Positions 46,596 through 55,676 of a stretch of DNA of 64,000 nt are shown piece by piece (position 1 is the stretch's first letter; the number at the start of each line of letters is the position of its first letter). The DNA is from Fremontodendron californicum (taxonomy: Eukaryota > Streptophyta > Magnoliopsida > Malvales > Malvaceae), in assembly GCA_030761205.1 (NCBI GenBank), contig JAULJL010000002.1, forward strand, positions 22,733,010 to 22,797,009, given 5' to 3'. A program made the position numbers and the translations under genes. A model generated the notes under the pieces. It worked only from the letters and a program-made list of their open reading frames with translations. It ran no database searches and was not told where the DNA came from.

Positions 46596-48281
46596 TGTTG
46601 GGATTCAGTTCATGCTCAAACAAAGATAATGTATAATTTAATCAACAAGTTAAACATACAACGCAGCGGAATAAAATAAAACAAAGAGAAAATTGAATCC
46701 CTCCATGAATTTACCTATGAATTCAAAACGATCATCTTGTCAAGAACAAATAACAATAAAAATCTCATACCTCTTTAATGGAGATTGATGAAACCTCAAG
46801 ACAGATTCTTGATGTTCTTGTTCTTGTACAAAAAGCTCGCATGTCGCAAACCAAAGCCGTCCAATTATCCGGCCTCTAACAGTAATTCACACAGGTGACT
46901 CGAAAACCTTCACAAGGTTGAGATCATGTTTTGCCAAGACGAGGCTAGTAGTCTAGGTTGTGAGAAACCTTCCTCCTCTACCTTGGTTAACCAAAAGTAA
47001 CAAGAAGAATCAAATTCTCCTCACACTTTTGCTATTCGGTCGAACCTCACTTAGGAAGAGTGAGAGGCGCCAATTTATAGGATTTCCTTGCCTAGGAGGC
47101 GGCAACAACATAAGAGACATACATATATATATATATAACTAGGTTTAATGTATGCCAAGTATTGGACTAATTGCACTAAAGCCCTTATACATATTATTAA
47201 ATATTCACACTAAGCCCACAACACTTAATGAATATTTAATCTGGCCCAATCTCATTTTAATTTCATTAATCACCTTTTGTGTGTGACCCATTAGGCCTTT
47301 AACATGTTGGCAATAAATATAATTAATTCAATTAAGAATTTCTTATTTATATTTATAGATCATGAGCGGCATCTAGCAATGCATCATGACCACCCAAATG
47401 CCAAGAGAGTCATCAAGCTTCGACTAGCCTTTCGTGTACAATATGTCTGTGTAATTCGATCCCTTCATCAAATATCCCGAGATAGGAAAGAGCATGGTTC
47501 AGTTTCTACTCTTAATCCCATTCCATATTAGATCTGCATCTTTAATATTAACTCCTTAAGTGTTGCCTTGGCCAAGGACTTCATTAAGTTAATATAAGCC
47601 AGATACATGTGAGATATGTCCCCTCATATCACTTAGGGTGATGAATCCTTTATGGACCACTCATTCATCTTTGTATGCTTCATGTCATACCCAATAACAC
47701 CCTACTATAAGCATCCTCGTGATTGGGACCCGTACGTGACGAAATCTAAGTATGACAGTTCACATACAAGATGACCTGGTGTCACAAGTCAAAGGATTAC
47801 TTACACTATTTACACATGAGAGTATTTTCCATAAACACTTGAGTGAAATACCAAATTGAACTCTCATAGCGTATCATGTTCAGTGAACTTTTTCAACTGA
47901 CAAGCATCCATATGTTATCCCCAAGTATCTTTATACTTTCAACCTATGAGACCGCATGCATCAAGTGCATGAAATCTTAACATATGCCAGTCTTTGAGCA
48001 TTGTCAATGCCCTATCTTGACAATACAATGACCAGGAACAATTTTAGAAACACGGCATTGATGCATAAGGATCCTCATAATTATAACTCGTTACATTTTC
48101 TTTGCAATGCAATTGAGTTTCATGGGCTTTATCTTCACAAGTTATTTATTAAAATTATAACAATACTTATGGATAAAGAAATACCTCAATTATAATTAAT
48201 AAACTATAATTTGCAATACATGAATATATAAATAGTGTTTTACAAGCCCAACTAGAATGGCTTGCACGGCTTACACCAACA
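46596..48281 (-). repeat. Element D 5' LTR
   Basis: It pairs with 39796-41488. Read on the minus strand it starts TGTTGGTGTAAGCC at 48281 and ends CCCAACA at 46596. It holds a shorter (AT)n run near 47122-47136. Confidence 0.9.
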
Positions 48282-48286
48282 TATAG
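48282..48286. repeat. Target-site duplication of element D, right copy (TATAG)
   Basis: TATAG follows the LTR end ACACCAACA and differs from AATAG at 39791-39795 by one base. The C gag frame resumes here. Confidence 0.82.
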
Positions 48287-49543
48287 AACAAGAAAAGTTG
48301 AAGAAACATGTGGAAAAGCAAGTGGAAGACACAAAGGTGCAGCAGAAATATTATATGTTGGAAGAGAGACTTAATCCTATAGAAGGAATGGATGCTTTCG
48401 GGAATATGGATCCGAATGAGCTCAGCTTGGTCCCAGATTTGGTGATTCCGCCAAAATTCAAGGTCCCCAAATTTGAAAAGTATGACGGATCAAAGTGTCC
48501 ATCAACCCACATTACTATGTTCTGTCAGAAAATGGGTGGCCACACCAACAATGAAAAATTGCTAATTCACTGCTTCCAAGATTGTCTAACAAGGTCAGCT
48601 GCAAGATGGTATAATCAGTTGGATCGAAATCGTATCCGTTCTTGGAAGAATTTGGTAATAGCTTTCTCAGCTCAATATAAGTACATGACTAACATGGCAC
48701 CAGATAGGTTATCCTTGCAGAATATGGAAAAGAAGAATACTTAAAGTTTCAAGGAGTATGCCCAATTGGTAGAGAGATCTGGCAATACAAGTGCAACCAC
48801 CACTCACTGAAAAAGAAATCATTGTATTGTTCATCGGTACACTATCGGAGTCGTATTATGACAAATTGGTTGGTAGCACCACAAGAAATTTCACTGATAT
48901 GGTTATTTCTGGTGAAATGATTAAAAGTGCGATCAAGAGCGAGAAAATTGATACAGGAGATACCAATGCTCCCAAGAAAAAAGGGTTAGCTAAGGAAGAA
49001 ACGGAAGAAGCACAAGCCACCAGTTTTGAAGATCGAGTACCATAGAACTTTGTTCCATACCAACCTTATCCTGTAGGTCACCCTTATTATCCAGCCATGA
49101 ACAATATTTCTCATAACTCGCATCCTCACCAACCATTTTCTCAACTATTCTACCCGACAGATATCCAATCGCACATGGACACTGCTTCCCATTCACCCGT
49201 CTTTTTCCCTACTCCTCAACCAGGGAACAGTTCAAAGAACCTTGGAAATAATCAAAAGAAGTCGAGAAACAATCGGGAAAGAAATCGATTCGCTCTGATT
49301 CTTATGTCTTACACTGAGTTGTTACCCCTACTCGTCCAAAACCTCCTTATGACGCCAATACAATCAGAACCCCTTAAACCTCCGTACCCGAGTTGGTATA
49401 ATGCTAATGAGTGTTGCAATTATCATTGTGGTAATCAAGGCCACTCGACAGAGAATTGCCCCACACTGAAGTATAAAGTCAGAGATCTCATCAAACCAAG
49501 GTTGTTGAGCTTCAACAGGAACAGAGAGCCGATTGTTGCCTAA
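48287..49543 (+). pseudogene. gag: Gag of element C, core and C-terminal parts (after the insertion of D)
   Basis: It resumes EQEKLKKHVEKQVED, then LVPDLVIPPKFKVPKFEKYD, STHITMFCQKMGGHTNNEKL, IHCFQDCLTRSAARWYNQLD and PDRLSLQNMEKK. A TAA at about 48742 and a one-base insertion near 48770 break the frame. The next part (48791-49045) has QPPLTEKEIIVLFIGTLSES and MVISGEMIKSAI. The tail (49097-49543) has a proline-rich stretch, PPYPSWYNANECCNYHCG and the knuckle NYHCGNQGHSTENC, ending at TAA. It is the best preserved gag in the window. No protease frame follows it. Confidence 0.9.
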
Positions 49544-52430
49544 TCAAGGTGGGGAAAATGTAAACAATATAATTTGAGGCATGCTAGGATAAAAATAACA
49601 CAAAATTAATGGGTAGCATGTCATGACGGAAACTTATGTTTAAGGATTTGTTCTGATTATAAAAGTACTCATGAGAAAAAGAACTCTTGTTTCACATTAG
49701 CACTTGCATGAAATGAATAGGTTTTAATTTTCAAGCACTCTTTGTCATATTGGGTTTGTAAATATGGACTTAAAAGGTTTTGTTTGAAATTTTGAAAGGT
49801 TTTAAGAAAAGTCAATTTGCAATGAGCCGACCATACACAACTAGTTTCCCATATCAAAGTTGAAAATGTTTTCCAAAAAAAAATGTCTTTTTCAAAGTAA
49901 GAGGTGAAAAAAAAAAAGACTTAAAGACATCTGATAACCATTGTTAGGAACGAACCAGTCATAGCAAATACCAAGACTCAAAAGTTCAAATGTGAGATAC
50001 TTTTAAGATTTTCTATCACATAAATCCATATTTGTGTGGCAAATTAAAATGGGGGCATCATTTTGTAAATACGATAGGAAAAGCTGGATTATCGTCGAGA
50101 TTGTGGAAGCACGCAAAAAAAATGAAAAAAAAAACTAAAAAAAAAGAATTTGAGAGTGAGAGTGACATTGTGCATCTTAGATATTCAAAATGATTCTAAA
50201 AAAGAAAAGAGAACTTTTTCAACCAATTTTTCAAGGGATGACTCTTCAATTTAGGCGACCGTGCTTGAGATGATAAGTGGCCATCTTTCATTTTCCTTTC
50301 ACGAATATTGAAATTTATCCGCTTACTACCTCTTTGAACCTAATGAATTTTTTTCAAATATACCATGATTAGGGATCACACCTCACACTGAGAGCAAATA
50401 GAATGAGAAATATTTTCAAAGGTTATGAATTGTTGAGTTCTATTACAAGGAAAAGAAAAGAATGCCTTATTCTGAAAGGTAAAATTTTTATGAAAAGGGT
50501 ATTAAAAAGTTGTGAAAAAATGAGTAAGGCAAAAGCAAAAGAGAAGCAAGGAAAGAAAGAAAAAATGAACAGTGATGAACTGTCAAAATGAAAAAGAAAA
50601 AAAATTCTTCTCACAATGAAGTGATCCTTGGCTTAATCACCCTCAAACACATATTTTGGGCCTACATACCTTTTCTTTCATAGCCTTAAACCTTGAACTA
50701 CGCTACATACCTCAAAAGTCTATTTTGATCAAGCATGGTTAGTTGAACTGGAGAGTCTGTACCTTGAGGAGTGTTCATATTCGTAAGGCTTTAATCACTG
50801 TCTCCTCGCCAAGATATATTTTAAGTTATCAAGCTCACGTTGGATGAAATTTTGAATTCTCAAATGCATGATGGAACGATCAACAAAAAAAAGAAAGCAT
50901 AGAAAAGAAATGTGAGGCTTTAAATTGAAAACCCGAAAAAGGGCAGTCTAGAGTAGAAAAAAAGACTTTTAAAGCCACCCATGGTGCCACCAATGAGCAT
51001 ACAAGATTGTCAACTATGTTCAAACCTCGATATTTGTGAGGAAATTGAAGTTGAAATTTTTAAAGAATCATTCTCATCTTTAAAAATGACACTTCTAAAT
51101 TTTGAGTCTGTCAAGGTCAGTCTCGACACTTGTTTAAATGCCACTGTTTGGAGACAAGAAAGAGTGTCAAATTTGCTTACACTTCAAAAAATGAATCATT
51201 TCATAAAGTCTGAATCTCAAGGAATTCATTGTTTTAGAAAATTCATGTTTCCTTGGTGAGCCTAAATGAATGTGGCATGTTTCTTGTTGTAATGCTTTCT
51301 CGGATGAAGCAAAACCTTGTGATGCCAAGACCATATTGCCATTGTTCAAAGTTTCCTAATAGTGGTCATCAAGTTTTAAGAGCTTGAACGTCACTCTTTT
51401 TTTTGTTGAAGAATTATTATTTCACAAAACATTTTGCTTAAAAATGACATGTTTTGACAATAGGAAATAATTTGTATGGGGCAACATCTCAATCAAAAGT
51501 TTTGCTAGACAAAATTTTTTTGTGAAAGTCAGTAAAAAAAAAAAAGTGAAGAGATTTTTCAAGACTATCATGAGCAATTTTTGTCCAAGAAGTCTTGATC
51601 AAGGTGGGCTTCTCTCTAAAAATGTGTGGAATTTTCAAAATCTAGGAAGGTAAAATGTTTTGATAAGAAGCAAGAGTTCTCATGATCATAAGGTACAAAA
51701 ATATTGGAACGAATCTTGTTCAAATGGAGATGCCTTCAATATCTAATGGGGAAAAGTTTAGGAAAAGGCAGATGCTACAGGCACGAGCCCTTGGAGAGAT
51801 CTTGTACAGGATAATGTGGGACTAACAACATGATGTTGGATTTTGGAAACTGTTTCCTCTTAGGGGCAAACAGATAGCAAGAGATTTGGCTGAAGATTTG
51901 AAAAAGTAAATTCCCTTCCTATTCGACAAGCAATCAATCTGTCATCGGTAAGATGCATGAGATGAAAGAGAGATAATTAATTTCGGCACTTGCTAGTTCA
52001 GGGCGTGTTGTAATGAGAAAAGAAAAACAAAATAGGAGGTTCGAGACAAACCTGCAGCAAGCCAATGTCAAATATTCGAGAGATACTTGCATCATTCAGC
52101 AAGCATATGCATCATAGCATCGATCATAGCATTTACTGAGTACTTGCATTGTACTGCACCATGTAGCAAGAATCTTCATCATTTGCAATAGTAAGGGGAC
52201 TTGTGCATCACCCATAAGGTATTGCATTTGTAAAGAAAACAAGGTATTAATTGTATGAGGGAAAACATGTTTAAAGAAAAGTGGATGATTTCAAAGGTAG
52301 GAAACTTTCGAGTAGAAAAATTCCCAAATTTTGGAAAATATATGGAAAAGATTTTTTGAATTAGTGGATGTTTAGGTGGAGTTGTCAAAGTTGAAGAATA
52401 TTTGGAAAGTTTTTAAATGAAAAATGTTTA
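49544..52430 (+). other. Element C 3' internal region without pol; non-coding, shared with A
   Basis: No enzyme motif is seen. Blocks match A 11234-14100: CCCTCAAACACATATTTTGG (about 50640), GGGCAGTCTAGAGTA (about 50940) and a short CGACACTTGTTTAAATGCCA stretch (about 51124) resembling A near 13120. A 92-codon open frame (50981-51259) lies in one block but has no homology I recognise and no open counterpart in A. The region ends in CATCATTTGCA-type words (52080-52170), as in A near 13740-14090. Confidence 0.6.
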
Positions 52431-52439
52431 AGCTCTGGT

Positions 52440-53140
52440 AGAGTCTTCGGTGCTGATATCCGAAGCTTTCGGTGGTGATATCTGAAATTTGGTTATGATA
52501 AGTCTTTGGTGGTGATATCCGAAGCTTCCAATGGTGATATCCAGAAATTCATTTATGATAAGTCTTCGATGGTGATATTCGAAGCTTCCGGTGGTGATAT
52601 CCAAAAATTCAGTTATGATAAGTCTTCGGTGGTGATATTCGAAGCTTTCGGTGGTGAAATCCGAAGCTTTGGCTATGATAAGTCTTCAATGGCGATATCC
52701 AAAGCTTCCTTCGGTGGTGATATTTGGAAATTCAGTTATGATAAGTCTTCAGTGGCGATATCCGAAGCTTCCGGTGGTGATATCCGAAAATATGGTTGTG
52801 ATAAGTCTTTGGTGGCGATATCTGAAGCTTCTAGTGGTGATATCCAAAATTTTAAGAATCTTCTTAGTATTCTGGTGGTGATATCCGAAAATTTAGTTAT
52901 GATAAGTTTTCGGTGGTGATATCCGAAGCTATCGATGGTGATATCTGAAATTCAGTTATGATAAGTCTTTGATGGCGATATCCGTAGCTCTTGGTGGTGA
53001 TATCCAAAATTTGGTCATGATAAGTCTTCGGTGGTGATATTCCAAAGCTTTCGATGGTGATATCTGAAAATTTGATTATGATAAGTCTTTGTTGGTGATA
53101 TCCAAAGCATCCGGTGGTGATATCCGAGAATGAGTATTAA
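52440..53140 (+). repeat. Tandem repeat in the 3' region of C (60-bp unit)
   Basis: The unit is GATAAGTCTTCGGTGGTGAT, then ATCCGAAGCTTCCGGTGGTG, then ATATCCGAAAATTCAGTTAT, about eleven to twelve copies with substitutions. Each unit holds two copies of GGTGGTGATATCCGAA, so it is itself a duplicated half-unit. The 60-bp length is divisible by three, which keeps a fortuitous frame open at 52506-52919. Confidence 0.9.
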
Positions 53141-53469
53141 CTTTCGTAAGACTAAAGGCAGAAAGTGAAATGATGGTCTGAGTCGTGCACAAACTCATTG
53201 TCAAAAATTTGAAGTTCATTGTCAAAAATCTGAAGTTCATCTTTAAAGTTGTGGAGCCTCTAATTACAGAATCATCGTTTTAATTTTCAAAGTTGTGTGA
53301 AAACTTTTTTAAATTTCAAAGTTGTAAGGCCTAGATGTAGTGATTCTTTTTCAAATTTAAGTTCAATGTTGTTAGAAATAATAAAAAAAAAAGGAAAAAA
53401 AATTGTAGACCCATAATCTCAGACAAAATTGTTACTTTGCCCTATTTTTGATTCTCAGTGTAATGTGCA
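53141..53469 (+). other. Stretch between the repeat cluster and the PPT of C (no gene)
   Basis: A short repeated phrase, TCATTGTCAAAAAT(C/T)TGAAG, occurs near 53196 and 53217. Otherwise nothing is seen. Confidence 0.4.
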
Positions 53470-53481
53470 AAGAGGGGCATC
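53470..53481 (+). other. Polypurine tract of C
   Basis: AAGAGGGGCATC, preceded by GCA, abuts the 3' LTR start TATAGTAACC. It equals the A and B tracts except for the last two bases. Confidence 0.83.
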
Positions 53482-53732
53482 TATAGTAACCTAATTTTGT
53501 CCGGACAAATCAAGTCCCGAGACAAATCCCGATTCAAATTCCTAGCCAAATGGTCAAGTACTTCAATTGTCAGTTCTTAACTCAGTTCCTTTATCATGTT
53601 AAGACCTCCCCCCTTTGCCACCACATAACCCATTTCCCACACTCAACACCCTAGCCGCCCCTACCCCTACCCCTGCACCACAGTACCCACTTGCACCCAA
53701 CCCAACATAAAAACCCACCTCCATCAACACCA

Positions 53733-54286
53733 TCAGACCCCACGGCCAAGAACCTCACAAGATCCCCCATTCGGATCCACCACAACAACAAAACACCACC
53801 AAAAACACACACACCCACACAAAACAACACAAAAAAACCAACAATCAAACAAAAAAAAAGTCATAGGTTCGATTTTTAGAGGTTTCGAGGAACTTGAGAA
53901 GTGATTTTGAAGATCACAATGGTTAAAAGGTTGGGGGAGGAGAGGGACAACATACTGGGGTTTGGGCTCCATCCAACGGCAGACGGCGGTGGATCGAGAG
54001 GTTAAGGCTGTGGGTTTGAGAGTAGATCTAGGAAAATCGGGACACTTTTTAGGAAATTGGCTCCGGTGGAAGCGTAGACAAGGAACAGGGGATTCTTCTA
54101 GTGTTTTGGGATTTTTTTTTGTCACCGGCGATGGTGTCCGGCGGCCGACGCGGTGATTCGACTACCGAAATTGGGGCAAGAAGTGTGGCTAGTGTTCTAG
54201 TTGAGAGAGCTTGAGAGAGGAGAAGGTTAGAGAGAGAAAGTAAAAAGGAGAAATTAGGGAGGAGAGAGAAAGATAGGGTATTTATA
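53733..54286 (-). promoter_or_regulatory. Antisense promoter-like module and ORF in the C 3' LTR
   Basis: TATAAATA on the minus strand (54279-54286) is followed by a pyrimidine-rich leader, then a 130-codon frame (53733-54125). Its central part, CRWMEPKPQYVVPLLPQPFN and HCDLQNHFSSSSKPLKIEP, matches the frame at 36409-36576 with only a few substitutions. The extra N-terminal and C-terminal parts arise from single-base changes. The C-terminal GCVCFWWCFVVVVDP stretch comes from GT-rich leader DNA and is unlikely to be real protein. Confidence 0.38.
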
Positions 54287-54364
54287 CCCAAAAGAAAAAA
54301 ATAGGAAGGATCCGAGTGTTGACCCGGACACGACCAGGGTCCGCGCGGTCCAGCCCGATTTTGC

Positions 54365-54430
54365 GGGCCAGGAGAGAAGAGAGGGAAAAGAGGAAAGAAA
54401 GAAAGGAAAGGAAAGGAAAGGAAAGGAAAA

Positions 54431-54461
<31 letters not shown>

Positions 54462-54565
54462 GAAAGGAAAGGAAAGATAAAGCGAAAAAAAAAAAAGGAA
54501 AAAAAAAAGGTTAAAAAAAAAGAAGGAATAAAAGAAAGGAAAAAAGAAAAAAAGAAAAGATTAAT
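54365..54565 (+). repeat. Purine microsatellite (GGAAA / GAAA)n in the C 3' LTR
   Basis: Runs of GAAAG and GGAAAG, then poly-A interrupted by G, are absent from the 5' LTR. This is a post-insertion expansion or an assembly-sensitive tract. Confidence 0.9.
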
Positions 54566-55671
54566 CGAGAAAGGAAGTGTCTTCGGTAATTCAGCTCGAC
54601 ACGTGATTCGGACTACGAGGCTCTTGACATTTTGGGTATAATTTTTTTTTTAATTATTTAAATATGCTTTAGTTATTTGTTTACTTATGTTTTTTCTCAA
54701 ATAAATGTATAAAAATAAAACATAAAAGAAATCTAAATTTTTATTATTATTATCATTATCATTAGTGTAAAAAATAATAAAAATATTTTTTTAGTGATAA
54801 AAAAGGATATGATCAAGTAAGATAATTTTGAGACTTCCGTCAGGTTGTTGGGGAAGTTCTTACAGTCTTCTCACAAGATATAATTATTCTCGTTTTTACG
54901 AAATAACGCGAGTATTAACGTGCAAAAAAATAATTTCTTAAATTTCGCCAAGTTGTTGGAGAATCTAGAAAATTATCCAACGCAGGTAATTTTCGCGATA
55001 TTATCAAATAATAATAAAATAATGGTTAATTAAAAAAAATAAATAAAAACTTGTTTATTTACATTTTTGTATTTACCATTTATACATATTCATCTTTGGT
55101 ATTATATTGTTTAAGTTTCTTTTTTAATAAAATAAGGTAATATTCGCAAGTTAAAATAATTCATGAGTTCTCTGCTGGGTCTACCGGGAGGATATCATCA
55201 ATTATCATTAACTACAGAATATCCTTCTTTAAAAATGGTTCGGATAATTTCCAAAATAAATAAAAATTTCTATGTTTTGCCGGGTCTGCCGGGGAATATG
55301 GAAAAAAATCATTAATAAATTCCGTATCATTCTCAAATAACATGATTATTTTTAGAAATGAATTATTTTTTAAATACTGAATTTAAAACCAGCTTTCACC
55401 TAGATTAATGATAACACATGATTAATAAGGTATCATCTTGAACGGGCATTGTGGGGTTGCTAATCCTTCCCCACATGTAACCGTACTCCCGAACCCCATT
55501 TTTGTTTTCTCAGACCAAAAATTATCTTTTTAATAGATCTTAATTAATTTTAGAATTTTATTCAAATGATAAGTTTTCTCAAGTGACCAATCACACCTAG
55601 TCAAAAAAGATTGGTGGCGACTCCCTGTGTTTTTTCTTAAATCGTCCAACGGTCGGAAAACCGTTATGACA

Positions 55672-55676
55672 ATTTT
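55672..55676. repeat. Target-site duplication of element C, right copy (ATTTT)
   Basis: It directly follows ATGACA; the B LTR resumes TTTGAGTATATTG. Confidence 0.75.

Larger units (their letters stand above)
39796..48281 (-). mobile_element. Element D: Ty1/copia retrotransposon, Angela/BARE-1-like, gag-deleted
   Basis: LTRs of 1,693 bp (39796-41488) and 1,686 bp (46596-48281) have TGTTGG...CCAACA ends. The PBS GTGGTATCAAAGCC (initiator-Met type, on the minus strand) adjoins the right LTR and a purine tract adjoins the left, so D reads on the minus strand. Pol order is protease, integrase, RT, RNase H, the copia order. LTR length near 1.7 kb, a leader of about 1.84 kb and the RT wording (YHDYEIRQMDVKTAFFNGN) fit the Angela/BARE-1 group, from memory. 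Gag is reduced to about 41 codons. It is inserted in the gag frame of C. The two LTRs differ by roughly 9 percent over the first 180 bases compared by eye. Confidence 0.9.
35594..55671 (+). mobile_element. Element C: gag-only Tat-type LTR retrotransposon, interrupted by copia element D
   Basis: LTRs at 35594-37987 and 53482-55671 start T(C/A)TAGTAACC and end ATGACA. A near-perfect tRNA-Arg-type PBS follows the 5' LTR and the purine tract AAAGAGGGGCATC precedes the 3' LTR. The interior is 1.8 kb before D plus 5.2 kb after D. It holds one gag gene and no protease, RT, RNase H or integrase. Without D the element is about 11.6 kb. LTR start and end resemble B, whereas the interior (leader, gag, 3' non-coding blocks) resembles A. 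It is inserted in the 5' LTR of B with duplication ATTTT. Confidence 0.9.
53482..55671 (+). repeat. Element C 3' LTR (2,190 bp)
   Basis: It pairs with 35594-37987. It lacks about 460 bp present in the 5' copy (join near 53600, GTTAAGACCTCCCCCC) and has an extra purine-rich block of about 210 bp (54350-54565). It ends CCGTTATGACA. The PBS-like word is TGGCGACTCC at 55615-55624. Confidence 0.9.

Noticed and set aside
50981..51259. 92-codon frame in the C 3' region
   Set aside because: No homology recognised, and the matching A block has no open frame. Kept only as a note in the non-coding region.
52506..52919. 138-codon repetitive open frame (DKSS..I.EASGGDI units)
   Set aside because: It is the 60-bp tandem repeat read in frame. 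The unit length is a multiple of three, so openness is expected. There is no start context and no family.
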